A DNA stretch of 64,000 nt from Eutreptiella sp. 'Long Island Sound 2002' (GCA_964036045.1 OZ038382.1:78839918-78903917), one strand, 5' to 3'. Positions 46,270 to 57,455 are shown, numbered from the stretch's first letter. Program-made: numbers and translations. Notes: a model not told the origin generated them from the letters alone.

Positions 46270-47355
46270 CCCCTGTCCTAGACGATGTTCCTTCCCCCAC
46301 CAGCTCGGTCCCAACGTTCAATCCTGGTTAGGGCCAAGGTTAGGGTCCGGGTCACCGAGCTGGTGGAACCAGTCTTGGTTTTATAACCCTTTTTAGTGTC
46401 TAGGGTGGACCTACTAGGTTTAGCAGCAGCAGCAGCAGCAGCAGCAAGCAGCAAGCAGCACGCAGCACGCACGAAATGGGGGAAAATCAGACCTCCGTCG
46501 TGGGGTTTCAGATTCGGGTGAAATTTTGGTGGATGATACCTATGGGTGTGAAGTACAATCACACAAAGTTTGAGCGAGAAACTCAACGGTGGCGGCCAGG
46601 AACGGGATTCGCAAGTGGCGGACCTCAGTTTCAAAAACTTGCAGTTTAGGGCCAAAAACAGCCATTTTTGGGTCAAAAAAGCCCTGTAACACATTCAAAA
46701 CGGCCAAACGAAGGGAAACGGTGGATACACTCCACGTGCGGGTTGACTTCCCCGTGTCAATGAGCTCTTCGCGGCCCTCTAACTCCATGATATGTGCCGG
46801 AAACGGCCCAAAAAGGCCCCCAGAAGCTCCAAATGCCGACAGCCACAAACCAAGAATAGGCCATATCTTGGGCTACATGGCTCAAAATGCGATTCCGAGG
46901 GCACCTACTCCACCCGCAACCCCCCACTTTTTGTGGTTTCCGACCCTCAAAATTGCCCAAACGGACGCCTAGACCCCCATACCTAGGCCCACTAGGCCGC
47001 GGCAAGCTGCAAGCTCAAGCCCAAACAGGTGGGTGCCCAAATGGGTCAACAGGGTCCAGTAGGGGCAAAAAGATGACTTTTCTCAAAAATGATCCGAGAC
47101 CATGTGCGACGCTAAAAACAAGTGTTTTTGGACCGTTTTCAGCTTGTGGTGGCCCATTTTGGTCCTCCGAAAATCCCAAAATGCCTTGAAAATGGGCTGT
47201 TTTGGGACCAAAAATGGGTCAAAAATGGGTCAAAAACGCATTTTTCCAAACCTCATCCTGGACCATTTGGGGTGCACAAACAGGGGAATTGAGCCCATTT
47301 TGAGCCCATTTTGGGGCATTTTGGCCCCTCAGAAGTCCAAAAAGCCTTGAAAGTG
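46270..47355. repeat. Long interspersed repeat, copy 2
   Basis: The left end carries CCACCAGCTCGGTCCCAACG, then a short stretch with GGTTAGGG, then ACCGAGCTGGTGGAACCAG; the first and last parts form an inverted repeat. An AGC tract (46424-46460) is followed by a head matching 43960-44570 and two 162-bp tail units. A G run lies just left (46215-46229). Confidence 0.85.
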
Positions 47356-47449
47356 GGCCTCGTGGTGATGGGGTTCACTTGCAAGCTGATTTCACTTTGT
47401 CAAGAGCCATCAATGCGTGAATCATTCTTGATGTCCCTCACCAGTCATA

Positions 47450-47640
47450 GCTGATGTTCCCTCCCCCACCAGCTCGGTCCCAATATTCAGTCTTGATTAG
47501 GGTTAGGATTAGGATTAGGGTTAGGGCTAGGGGTAGGGGTAGAGCTAGGGGTAGGGGTAGGTGTAGGGCTAGCAGTAGGCTGAGGATTGGGGTGGGTGTT
47601 GGGTTCAGGGTTGGGTTTAAGGATAGTGTTGGGGTGCAAA
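47450..47640. repeat. Degenerate telomere-like TTAGGG tract at the head of a third repeat copy
   Basis: After CCACCAGCTCGGTCCCAATA there is about 140 bp built from GATTAGGGTTAGGATTAGG, GGGCTAGGGGTAGGGGTAG and related steps. The TTAGGG units are impure and drift to GTAGGG and GCTAGG, so this is an old interstitial tract, not a chromosome end. Confidence 0.7.
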
Positions 47641-49500
47641 GTGGACAAAAATTACCTTCGGGCGGCTTTGGTGCCCATGGAGCGTCGGGCGCCGTCGGCG
47701 CCCATGGACTCCTGGGGCGGCACCTTTGGAAACTAACTGCTGGCCGCTGGCCCCCTGTGGGGAGTGGGGGGGGGGGGGGGCAGGGGTAGTTGGTGTCCTA
47801 GGACCCGCGGTCTGCTCCCCCCCCCCCCGTGCTACACATCTGTCATAGCACCAACACATCAACCGACCATTTCTGTTGTCAGCCATATTTTTCGAAGTTG
47901 TTCATGTGATTATCCACCGCGACGAGTTTGACCTGTTGATGAGGTTTCTTCTCTTTCTGCCCAGCTTTCACTAATCGAACATGTTGCGCAGAATGGTTGG
48001 TAGCAAGGTGCCCATGTTCATACTCTTGTGCTGTGGTTGTGGAGGCAGATCCACAGACAATGTACTTTCCGGCTGTACAGGTTGAGCCAGTTAAGCTAGC
48101 TGAGTAGATTCGGCAGGTTGAGCATGTCAAGCAGCAGTAGATGATGCACTCCTATTGAGAAACTTTTTGGGTTGTAAAGGACAACAGAAATATCACAAAT
48201 ATTTTCCTCATCAGCATCAAGGTGCGGCCATTTCTTGCGGTCTTAGTTGCTCCTTGAATTGAATTGAACATCATTGAAGATGTCGTGTTCCACATGATTT
48301 GCAATTAATGCCGTCCATGCCATTGAGGTGGAACTGGGCACTTTCACCTCGGATTTGATGTTGCATTCTCTCACTGTACCACTTGACCCCAAATGGGGCA
48401 ACAAAAAATGCCCATGTATACTTTTGGCGCAAAAACCCATGTTTCCACCGGTTTACCCCTCGCAAAAGTTTTGCCGAGCGGCTGCAGGCTGTGTAACGCC
48501 GGAACTGTCTCACACACGCAAGTCGCACACAAATGTCTTTCCCTTTTGCTTCGGCCTCAGCATCCGCCGTATTTTGTCTCGTGTCTCTATCCTCATGTCT
48601 TCACCTAAAAGCCTACTCTTTGTCCTCAAACAGAGGCACAACGAGGCTGAGCCGAGGCCTCAGGGCAGGCCACTCGTCTGACAGGCAGGGCAGAAAAAAC
48701 AGATCGAGGGTCTTCAGTACAAAGACTGCAGTGTCGAACGTAGCGTATGCAAAGCGGCGCCGGATTGGCACGCAGGGCGGAGCTGCAGAGCTACAAACGC
48801 GTTCTTGAAGTGCGTCAGTTCTGTGGGACTGTCCGATCATCCACCCACCTGTCCATCCATCCATCCATCCATCCATCCATTATTTGGCGTCATTATCCCG
48901 ACATCCCCTCTGTCTCGCACCATCAATGCGTCGCAGGTTTCCTGTTCTTTGGGCCATTAAATGGATAGCCCACAACCAAAAACAGGAATTGTCACCATTG
49001 GCATTATGCATTATTGGGGCTCTTCGCGTTTGTTGCTTTTAGCTGCGCATTCGGCATAATCATAATGCCATACTGTTTCCCAGTATCATTATTGGCAATA
49101 TGTTGAATAGTAGTCGACCGATCGACCGACAGGCAAATGTCACAATGGAGCACGAGCACATGGTATGCAAAGCACCGCAAGACATACCACTCCTTCGAAC
49201 CCAGCTCCAGAGTATTCACAAGCAAATATCCCATCTTGATCCCATGCGAATGCAGGCTTGCCATGGAGGAACAAGATTGATATGAGCAACTCATTCCAAC
49301 CATCGCAAACAACCGCGTGGACAACGGCCAACCCTTTGCGCCCTTTCCCTCTTTGCATGTCAGAGCTCAAATTATGACAGCAAACGGCGATTGCCGTTGC
49401 AGAGTGTGGTGTGCGGTCCGAGTATAGCGTTCCGACTCACACGGGGAAGCCACTAGGAATCTGCCGTGGATGCCTGGTGCATTTAAATATCATTGGATAG
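47641..49500. other. Unassigned region with CATC repeat and possible Cys-rich exon
   Basis: G and C runs flank 47767-47830. On the minus strand 47879-48130 reads CLTCSTCRIYSASLTGSTC and AGKYIVCGSASTT, a cysteine spacing weakly like GCC2/GCC3 extracellular repeats. A (CATC)n tract is at 48852-48880. A minus-strand frame at 49140-49370 reads VHAVVCDGWNELLISILFLH and GKPAFAWDQDGIFACEYS, protein-like but unassigned. No splice chain was resolved. Confidence 0.3.
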
Positions 49501-49934
49501 ACTGCGGAGCTACAACATGAACTGCAGACCACAGCAGACGTGCAAATGATGCAAAAAATGGGGCCCAAATGTGCTGTAAGTTGCGACCAAGCTTGGCCAG
49601 CCCACATGCTCAGTGCTTTGACCTTGGGTCTGGCAATCAGCACAGGTACACATGGAAACCGATACCAACAAAAAAGACAGGATCAAAACTTCTGCCTTCT
49701 TCATGGTTCCCAAATCTTCCAAATGCGCGGAAGAGATGCAAGAACCACTGGACAAGTACCAATTGGCATAGTGGAGGGATGCAAACCACTTGTTTCATTG
49801 GAAGTAAATTGCATGCTGGACTGCACTTGCGGCTCAAGAGGATCATGAGGTTGAAGAGCCAAAATACCACATGCACAGGGTTAAAAGCCAGAGAAATGAG
49901 GAGGATAAATGTTCACAAGGAGGCGGTGGCAGTT

Positions 49935-50100
49935 TTATTTGGAGTTAAAATTGCAGTTATGCCCACAGGGGCAGGGGGCAGGCGGGCGCCTCCTCGGGTT
50001 GCACTCGTCCCAACGCTGTACCAACGGCTTTGTGCCGTTTGCACAACACTGCCTGCAATGTCTGCCGCCCAAACAAGTGTGACGTGCCTTCCTCGAGTGC
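49935..50100 (-). CDS. NHL-repeat protein gene, candidate exon 4 (partial)
   Basis: After the acceptor CACTGCAG the phase-0 reading is ALEEGTSHLFGRQTLQAV. This lines up with exon 1 (FISLDDGSTTQTFAFGR) as the start of the next propeller blade when joined to VF at the end of exon 3. The 3' end is not resolved: this frame stays open to about 49957, while another minus-strand frame reads CRQCCANGTKPLVQRWDEC, a spacing like Cys-rich GCC2/GCC3 modules, to a stop at 49935. The intron before it would be only 67 nt (50101-50167). Further exons to the 3' side were not found with confidence. Confidence 0.4.
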
Positions 50101-50167
50101 CTGCAGTGCCAGTGGCCGCAACATGTCCATTGGAAGCATCTATACATGCAGTTCCGGCTCAGCACAC

Positions 50168-50295
50168 AAACACTGCCTCCCTGCACGGGTCCGTCACTAT
50201 GATGCGGCCGTCTCTGCCCACCGCCACTGCACGGGGGTCTGGCAACCAGTTCAAAACCGTCGACACCTCCGCAGGAAATGCGTGTTTCGGAAACC
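50168..50295 (-). CDS. NHL-repeat protein gene, exon 3
   Basis: Acceptor CCGTTGCAG precedes GG, which completes a glycine codon with the last base of exon 2. The exon then reads FPKHAFPAEVSTVLNWLP and DPRAVAVGRDGRIIVTD, then PCREAVF. P-AV-V--DG-I-VTD is the core of an NHL blade, a six-bladed propeller repeat used mainly for protein or RNA binding. The proposed donor is TTT/GTGTGC, the same hexamer as the exon 1 donor. Without splicing here, a TGA follows at 50159-50161. Exon length is 128 nt. Confidence 0.7.
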
Positions 50296-50383
50296 CTGCA
50301 ACGGAATAGGGGAACACGTGGGCGGAGCAGGCGATGCAATGGTCAATCGGCTGACGGGGGCTGAATGTATTTGGGGCAAGACC

Positions 50384-50587
50384 CTACAGGCAATCTGCGA
50401 AACATTCGGCGCAATAGAAGGGTGGTGCCCGTCTGCGGCCCTGGCCAATTACATAGTCTGAGGTGAAGCCCGGCAGGACCCCCAATAAATCACACATCCT
50501 TTTGGTGGTGCCAATGCTCAAATTCTCCACATGCACTTTCCCCATGAGCTCGATCCCGATACTCAGTCCTGCAGAGTGCGGCAGCAC
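50384..50587 (-). other. Open stretch inside intron 2 of the NHL gene
   Basis: The minus strand reads MGKVHVENLSIGTTKRMC, LLGVLPGFTSDYVIGQGR and PPFYCAECFADCL. The C---G---LPG---...C--C pattern is loosely like Cys-rich extracellular modules found with NHL or GCC2 repeats. It might be an alternative exon or chance. Confidence 0.2.
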
Positions 50588-51014
50588 ATTCTACGGCACG
50601 TAAATTCCCCTTGCCAAATGAATCCCATGCACGACGCTGCCTCGGCCTGACTCTGCGTCTTTAGAGGCCCCCTGAAAGACGAATGTCCACCGCTGCTTCC
50701 CCCTTCACAGAGAGAGGCAGTCGAAGTGTTGAGGCGGGCTTCTCCGAATGCGAGCCGGCTCCTGGAGACCTGCAGGACACCAGCTTGAGCCACGCTCTAC
50801 CAGCGGACGTCCCGTACGCAGCCTCAGAGACGACGCACAATGCGGCAGAGCGCACATGGGGGCGACGGACACAGGGCCGAGGGGCAAAGCTGGGTCCGGT
50901 CGCCGGATTGCCAACGAAGGGGCCTGCCCACCCACTGCGGTGTAACAGGGACAGCGGAGCAGTGGAGTGCTGAGTCGGAGCAGAGCCTTGGCTGCAGAGC
51001 TGGGCACAACAGAC

Positions 51015-51064
51015 CTGTGGTATCCACAATGCGCACTGCTTTCTTGTCTGTGACCACCAAATAC
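51015..51064 (-). CDS. NHL-repeat protein gene, exon 2
   Basis: A 50-nt exon bounded by acceptor GCGCTGCAG and donor ACAG/GTCTGT. One G at its start completes the split Gly codon from exon 1, then comes YLVVTDKKAVRIVDTT, and the final G is completed by exon 3. Joined, exons 1 to 3 read DPRGVDVTPEG, YLVVTDKKAVRIVDTT, G, FPKHAFPAEV in one frame, which is the expected order of an NHL blade (P-GV-V---G-L-VTD---+V+-V). The match of both phases is strong evidence for a real spliced gene. Confidence 0.75.
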
Positions 51065-52094
51065 CTGCAGCGCACATCACACGGACTAGACCGGACGGGA
51101 CTAGACAGTAATGCCACAGTGGCACTGGGCGCTGCAGGTAGCGCAGGGCCCGGTGCGCAGTCTGGTTTGGGGGGATGGCGGGGGCGTTGAAAAACTGGAA
51201 AGCGGCTCTCTGCCCCCTGCCGCTCCTGCTCCAAAGACTCGATCCCCACGCCACTACATCGTCTTGCACACGTCAGCCAGCGTCAGGAGTGCGCCAGGAG
51301 TGCGTCAGAAGCTGCATCAGGCAACATTTGCTGAGACAGAGGGTGAGGACCAGACTTTCAGTGCATGCAACTCCGGGTAGCGCGGAAATCACAACTTTTT
51401 GACAGGGGATTCACAAGGATTCACAGGGACACATTGTATGCATAGATACAGACATTTGTTGGTTTGGTTGTGCTGTTGATTTTTACACACACTTTAAACA
51501 CATGCAGTAACCAGACAAAATAGGCCTTTGAGAGAAAATGTTCCCTTGCCTGAGACGGCACTGCAACAAAGTGACAACAGAAGGGTAATGGTGCTGCGGT
51601 AATCTTCTGAAAGACAGCACAGAAGGGCAACAGATCTTGGGATTCGTTGGGCTTCGTTGGGATTCATGGGAATCGTGTGCGGGGCTCACTGAGATTCACG
51701 AAAAATGTTGGGATTCAAAGGATGCAGGATTTTCCTTTTGGATCTACACGAGCTGAAGGTCTGGTGAGGATACATTACCTTTTTGCTGAGTACACAAGTG
51801 TTGCCATAAGTCATTTGCAAACACTTGCCATGCGACTTGGGTGGCTATGTGCTCAACCAGCATACATCCAAAACCAAGATGTGACCATACCGTACAACCA
51901 AACATCCCCGTTTGTTTGCTGCACTAGCCATCGACCCATTTGTACAAAGCCGGCAACTGTACGTCCGCCATGCGTCAGGCACACGCCAGGGCGCACGTCA
52001 GGCAACCGTCCGGAGTCCCAAGAGGCATCAACACTGCAGTGCGCAATGGACCAGCGGCCCACACCAAGCCATGCCCTTCGACAGGGATGCACAC

Positions 52095-52195
52095 CCTTCT
52101 GGCGTCACGTCCACGCCGCGAGGATCTTCAAGGCAGGCACGGCCAAACGCAAAAGTTTGCGTTGTGGAACCGTCGTCCAACGATATGAACTTGAT
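52095..52195 (-). CDS. NHL-repeat protein gene, exon 1 of the visible set
   Basis: It follows a long pyrimidine tract and acceptor CTGCTCTCGCAG. The 101-nt exon reads IKFISLDDGSTTQTFAFGRA then CLEDPRGVDVTPE plus GG and ends at donor GG/GTGTGC. This is the outer strand and loop of one NHL blade and the start of the next. Intron 1 is about 1,030 nt (51065-52094). Earlier exons must lie at higher coordinates but I could not place them; 52.2-53.3 kb is low-complexity with a 17-nt G run (52381-52397). Confidence 0.75.
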
Positions 52196-52199
52196 CTGC

Positions 52200-54360
52200 G
52201 AGAGCAGTAGTGACGGGGCACGCGGAGGGGGAAACATGGGGAGGGAGGGAGGGGAGGGAGTTCAGGGGACTGGTGAAAGAGGGGGAAGAAAAGAGGGAAG
52301 AAGCGCAGAGACGGCGGTTAGGCGCCGTGGACCGGACGTACGCCAAGGCTGCCAAGGCTAGGACGTATGCCCCGCAAACCGGGGGGGGGGGGGGGGGAGG
52401 AATGGCGACATTTGGCGCGGAGAGATTTTGGCACCAATTCTTAAATACCGCTGCAAAATTCGGTATAAAATTCCCAGATTGTGGCACAAGAACAAGCATA
52501 CACCACGAATGTTGGATTCTAGATGGTTGCTGTTATTTGCCAGCGGCTGTGCATACCAAGAGCGCTAAAAATGAGAGCTACAAAAATGGTTTCGGTCCTT
52601 AAAATACCATGGCAAAAATTGGTGTACTTTTGTCGTGCCAAATTTTGCCATCCCAAATTTTGCCTATTCGCCGTTCCAAATTTCGCCTGTTCCTACCCCC
52701 CCCCCAGGTACAACATACAACATGCACGTGCCAAACTCACCTGTCCATCTGATGCCCGTCATGTATCTGCACCACTGGGGTGCTACCCCTCCAGCTGCCC
52801 ATGCATCCATTGAGTTGTTGCTGTTGCTGCTGTTGCTGTTGTTGCCCCTGCTATGCACGGTATTTGCCTCTACTTTTGCCCCACCACCGTGGCTGATACC
52901 ACCATTGTTGCCTTGCTACTATTGCTGTGTCACTGCCAGCGTTTTACTACAGTTGCTGAGTCGCTGATACCGCGGTGTCTACCCTCTCAATCCACAAACA
53001 CTCAGCTACAGACGGTCTAGCCACAGCGTTAAACATCCGCCACATTCTGTTCTGGTGACACAAACGCCTGCTCCCAGGGATCACCGGCTCTTGCCGTCCA
53101 CGGCGGATGGGCCCATCACATTTACCAGAGGGAACAAACAGACCTAGTTCCAATGATGCTTGCCTGGATGATTGATATGGGCGTAAGAACAAACGGGTAG
53201 GCAAGCGATGACAAGCAAAGCCCGTGTGCATACATTACTACCACAAAGGCCCTTTGTAGCCCCATACCTTACCAATGCCGTACTCGTGGCTACACTAGAG
53301 GCTTTGCCGTTCACAGATCAGGCACCCACTCATCCGTCGGCCATATTGCCCAATAAGCAAAGTGTGGTGCATGGTACTGAATCATGTCGGAAATTTAATT
53401 CTATCAAATCGCAAAAGATCACGCCTGCCTCGAACTCAAGACGCTTGCATGATCCGCTGCAAAGTCAGCAAAGTGTGGGTAAAACCAGCAAAAAAAATTA
53501 AGTAGCGTTGAGCAGCTTCTTTGAAGAGTCGAGAACACAACTGCAAAGCTCCATACGGTCACCAGCGTTTAGCCCCTCCCCGTATTGTCCCTTGGGCACC
53601 AGCCAAGCGGAGTGTGGATGTGGACCGAGGCCCACGTCGGGGACTCCTCCCTACTGGCCTAGGATAGGAGAGGGTACAGAAATAGGCTAACTATGGGGTG
53701 TGGCGCACTGCGCGTGGCCGTGAGCAAAGGGACACGACGACTACCGACCCACAGGATACGCCGGGGGGCGCCTGCTTGGGACGCCACATAGTGCACGATA
53801 GGAAGTACACTAGGAACACAAACACGGACACAAAGAGTTGGGATCCCACGTTTGCGACCTGCTGGTCATTTGGAGTTCGTAGTGGTGTTCAGCGTATGCT
53901 CACGGATATTCTCGCTAGTCCAGGCACTACCTTGCACCCTTTTGTTGCCGCTTATCTGCAATGCTGACGCCTAGCCACCGAAAAACTTGGCGGGTGATTG
54001 TGCACAAACTTACAGGTACATCCTCCTTCTCATTGTAGTTCAACCAAGAGGTGCACCTTGACCCTTGGGGGGCCCCGCGCTTGCCTTGCGGCGACCCTCC
54101 CTCGCATGAGCGGGCCCGATCTACGGAGGGGAGCGCCCCTTTAGCACGACAAGTTGCCTCACCAGAGCTGGCCTAAGTTCCTCATGTCGCGCTTCCGGGC
54201 TTGTCCTTCTCCTCTTCGTTCCTTCTCCACGCCATGTCCAGCCCTCCTACCACACCTGTTGCACCGCCCACGGAAGTGTTCGGAAGAGGGCTGGGCGCTG
54301 AAAAGCACGTGATGCCCTGTGCAAGGCGGAGTATTACGAAGGGTAGGTTGCCCTAGCTCA
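52200..54360. other. Unassigned region upstream of the NHL exons
   Basis: Contains a G run (52381-52397), a CTG/TTG-rich tract (about 52815-52850) that gives a Leu run on the plus strand, and repeated CCAAATTTTGCC-type motifs (52640-52690). The minus-strand frame 52947-53231 reads RMFNAVARPSVAECLWIE, faintly blade-like, but it is not supported by splice sites. I see no firm gene. Confidence 0.4.
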
Positions 54361-54462
54361 GCTACGGCATTTGCTGGCGAGTCTGATGACGGACATTTTC
54401 AGGTTCATCTCAGCACTTGGTCTAAGGAAGTTCGCAGATGCTGCTTTCAAGAGATATAGAGG

Positions 54463-54645
54463 ATGGATGGTGTTCCGCTTGGGCATCCGGAGCCGTTTGT
54501 GAGCCTTACAGCCACAAACTTTGAGACCACGCAACAGCAGTTTGTCATCCGAGGCAAGGTGGACGTCATCCGGGAAGTACAACGCCTCCTCTTTGCCCCT
54601 AAGTTAGCCTTAGTTCCGTCGGGTAGTGTGACATCCTCGCAGTGA
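54463..54645 (+). CDS. Candidate exon of an unknown gene
   Basis: The plus-strand frame from 54463 reads HPEPFVSLTATNFETTQQQF and VIRGKVDVIREVQRLLFAPK, ending LALVPSGSVTSSQ. The DNA after TCGCA is GTGAGT, a consensus splice donor, so the coding part may end at about 54640 instead of at the stop. No family is recognised. The overlapping plus frame reading FRFISALGLRKFADAAFKRY upstream is also protein-like, which hints at a decayed or mis-framed gene. Confidence 0.25.
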   Translation: MDGVPLGHPEPFVSLTATNFETTQQQFVIRGKVDVIREVQRLLFAPKLALVPSGSVTSSQ

Positions 54646-55190
54646 GTGCCACAGTCTTTTGAATTAGTCTCAGCTACATTTGTAACCATTTTTACTCAGA
54701 GCGTCTAGGGAAGCTGCCATCTGCCTGGCCTGTATTGCTGTTTATGTGACCTATGGTGTTTGCCACTAGCCAGTACTTCCGGGGAATGCCATGGTGCTAC
54801 CACAAGCCCCTACGTCTCCGCATGTCCACCTTGCGCGGTTTGCCGTTACCTGCGGCACAACAGAGGGATTTGGGCGCGGGTGTAGTTGCCCTAGAATAAG
54901 CCCGTTGTCCAACCCCCCTACCTCTGCATCTCTTTGCTTTCCTGGCGGTGTCCCCATGACCTTTTTTCCACAAGTCCACCATGCCCCCACTACATGTGGC
55001 CCTCACTATGAGGTGCAGCCAGACACGATGAGGCCGACAACCCCCCCCCCCCAAGGTAGTGTATTCCTCCACCGTACCCCCTCACATCCTATGACTTTTA
55101 GGTACTAAAACATGTTTCCTATGCCAATGGGACCCCATGGACAACGGTGCCGCCATGTGTGCACGCGCCGTGCGCATTTAGTAAAAACTC
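54646..55190. other. No gene seen
   Basis: Mixed sequence with a C run at about 55040-55050. Short frames on both strands show no recognisable features. Confidence 0.4.
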
Positions 55191-55191
55191 A

Positions 55192-55338
55192 CGACAGCCC
55201 CAAGATAGCCCTTGTCTTCACGACAACCCCCTTGTCTTGGTTCACCTGTCTTACGACAACCCCCTGTCTTGACACCTGTCGCGACCCACTGTCCTACGAA
55301 AACCACTTGTCTCGGCACCTGTCCCACAGCCCTGTCGC
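55192..55338. repeat. CCTGTCTT/CGACAACCCCC motif array, left side of transposon
   Basis: Imperfect units contain CTTGTCTTCACGACAACCCC, ACCTGTCTTACGACAACCCC and CTTGACACCTGTCGCGACC. Related motifs appear in the opposite orientation at about 61925-62105 on the far side of the broken transposase gene, as expected for subterminal inverted repeats. Confidence 0.6.
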
Positions 55339-55363
55339 AAAGCAGCACGTTTCATTTGTCTCC

Positions 55364-56400
55364 TTAGGCCTTTCGTCGTCCGATGCGTTCCTTTTTGTCT
55401 TTTGTGTCATGCAACGCATGCCAAATCTGCAAGCCCACATTCAGGGCATCGAGCTCTAGTACATGGGTGAATGCCCGTGCACTAGAATACGGGTGCGATA
55501 TTTTATAACCTAGAAATGAATGGCGGATGTCCATCTTGAACTCCACATTTCGCCTTTCGGTGGGGGTGCTGGAAAAAATATATAAATTGCGGCACTCGGC
55601 CGCGAACCACCCAGAATGGACACATGTCCAATGCACCCACAGCGTGGGTTGCCACTACAGCGCACGCCAATCAATGGCAAATTGTTCCACCACCCGCCGA
55701 TACGACTCCACCTCCTTATTGGTCAAACCAATCTTGTTTCACCAACACTTTTCCATATACCACAAACTAAGGAGCATGCGGTGGATGACAGCATGCAGGG
55801 GGATGCTTGTCCCGGCTACATCCACACGCTCTTGAGGCCCCGCATGCTATTGAATAAGCTGGACGACTTTTTTGTGCTTGGTCTAATCTCGGGCAAACCA
55901 CCTTCCTCCCGCTAAATCAAAATTACTGTCATTAGTGGGCCGCGGTGCAACCCTGATTTCGGACGATGTGGGCAGCCGCTTGCATCATGGGTTGAACTAC
56001 ACTCCGTAGCAAACGGGGAAGGGCACGGACCTATGAAATCCGGCCATCGGAGTACAACCTTTTGAAAATTGCATTGACTATTGTACAACAACAATGCACC
56101 ACGTCTCCAACACGATGTGTTGGGGGTATTGGGCAAAGGAAAGCCCCCCATCGGATGGAAATAACAAAATCACTAGGAAGGAGGTTGTCACCTCCAAAGT
56201 CCTCGAATGCGAGGTCACAATACCAACAACGGCATTTCAATTTGGTGTGCCCAACGCACATCCCTTTCCCATCTCCCGTTAGGAAACATTCCACCTCAAT
56301 AACCACCCTTGGTACACGTTTGAACATGAAGGCTGTTCTGGTGAGAACATTCCAAATGGCAACATTTTTGGTGCGAAACATTTCCTACGGGAACAACACC
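55364..56400 (-). pseudogene. Transposase-like gene, C-terminal half (broken)
   Basis: Minus-strand pieces in several frames read, 5' to 3': MFKRVPRVVIEVECFLTGD and GKGMCVGHTKLKCRCWYCD (56.3-56.2 kb); DFVISIRWGAFLCPIPPTHR, VGDVVHCCCTIVN and RWPDFIGPCPSPF (56.1-55.9 kb); then IGLTNKEVESYRRVVEQFA, WVHWTCVHSGWFAAECRNLY and IFSSTPTERRNVEFKMDIRH (55.7-55.5 kb). The GDGKGM...CRCWYC block and the TERRN..FKMDIRHSF block look like conserved parts of an unclassified transposase family, but I cannot name it. Stops and frame shifts break it. The N-terminal half appears to lie at 61.0-61.9 kb, on the other side of a 4.6-kb cluster of insertions. Confidence 0.45.
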
Positions 56401-56429
56401 GGAACAAGTAGTAGGGACTAGATGACCTC

Positions 56430-57360
56430 GTGTATCGCCATAATTTCCCAAATTTGCAAATGATGCTTTCCGTCCTTTTCTTGCGTGTTGAGCGTGTTAG
56501 GGGCTTGTGTGTGTCGTTACGGCCAGGCTCACATGTTGTGTGGGATTAGGGTCAACTTCCACTAGGTGCCGCATTTTGAACTTTTGACACCGGTCTTCAA
56601 CACTGCTGGTATTCTTGGTGCAAAGTCATAGTTCTATGACTTTCCAAGGGTGACATTTGGGTTTTCCCGTTTCACTTGTGTATGGTTGTTGTGCCTCGTG
56701 CATCTTTTTACTAGTTGGTCTTATGACAAATGCTACGTAGGATCAAAGGTAGCTTCCCCCGGGAGTATGCACTTCAAAATGTTGGCATTTGTGTTTAATT
56801 TATACAGATTACCGTGCCTATGAAACAGACATACTCCATAATTTCCGAAACGTGCAAATGATGTTTCCCATCGATTTCTTGCGTGTTTAGCGTGTTAGGG
56901 GCTTGTTTTTGTCCTTCGGGCCTTGCTCGCATGTTGTGTGGGGCTAGGGCCAACCCCCACTAGGTGCATGCATTCTAAACTTTTGTCACCGATCTTTGTC
57001 AGTGGCTCTTTTTGCCTGTCCACATTAATACTTCCACGATTTATCCAAGGTTGGGACATATGCTTTTTTTCCGCTAGTGTGTCCCGTTGCCGTGCCTAGT
57101 GTTTATTTTTGCTATTTGCGTCCCCATGCGCATATTACTTGGGATACGGGAATGTCCAGGACGGCTATGGTCTATTGTGCTCCATAGTGACAGCTGTTCT
57201 TGGTTGGTATGAACATATCCTGCTCCCAAGTTGGGAAAACTGAATTCCTTCGATGTTTTTGCGCTATCAATGCGCCTACAGCCAACTTTTGTTGTTTTGT
57301 GCTTGTACATCCGTCGTTGGGGGCTAGAGGTTCCCCACTACTTGTATGGGTTTCAGACTT
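56430..57360. repeat. Direct repeat of about 395 bp, two copies plus a partial third
   Basis: CATAATTTCC, GCAAATGATG, TTCTTGCGTGTT, AGCGTGTTAGGGGCTTGT and CTCGCATGTTGTGTGGG recur at about 56443 and 56838, followed by CCACTAGGTGC and AACTTTTG. A third, weaker copy of the end (GGGGGCTAGAGG, CCCCACTA, GACTTTTGGCAACCC) is at about 57318-57370. Confidence 0.75.
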
Positions 57361-57369
57361 TTGGCAACC

Positions 57370-57455
57370 CTTGTTCCGGTTGAGTTCTAGTAAGTTGTTC
57401 CGGCGATGTTCCGGCGGCGTTCAAGCCAATTGATTGAACTACCGCCGGAACATGT
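57370..57455. repeat. GTTCCGGCGG inverted-end motif, site 1
   Basis: AAGTTGTTCCGGCGATGTTC, CGGCGGCGTTCAA, then TTGAACTACCGCCGGAACAT form a palindromic junction. The same motif pair recurs near 58600-58715 and 59555-59680, and one orientation recurs near 60890-60945. Confidence 0.75.

Noticed and set aside
47495-47640. True telomere or contig end
   Set aside because: The TTAGGG units are impure, short and followed by unrelated DNA on both sides, so this is an interstitial tract.
49510-49755. Signal-peptide protein starting MKKAEVLILSFLLVSVSM on the minus strand
   Set aside because: Only about 30 residues look like a signal region, the rest is not protein-like, and no neighbouring exon fits.
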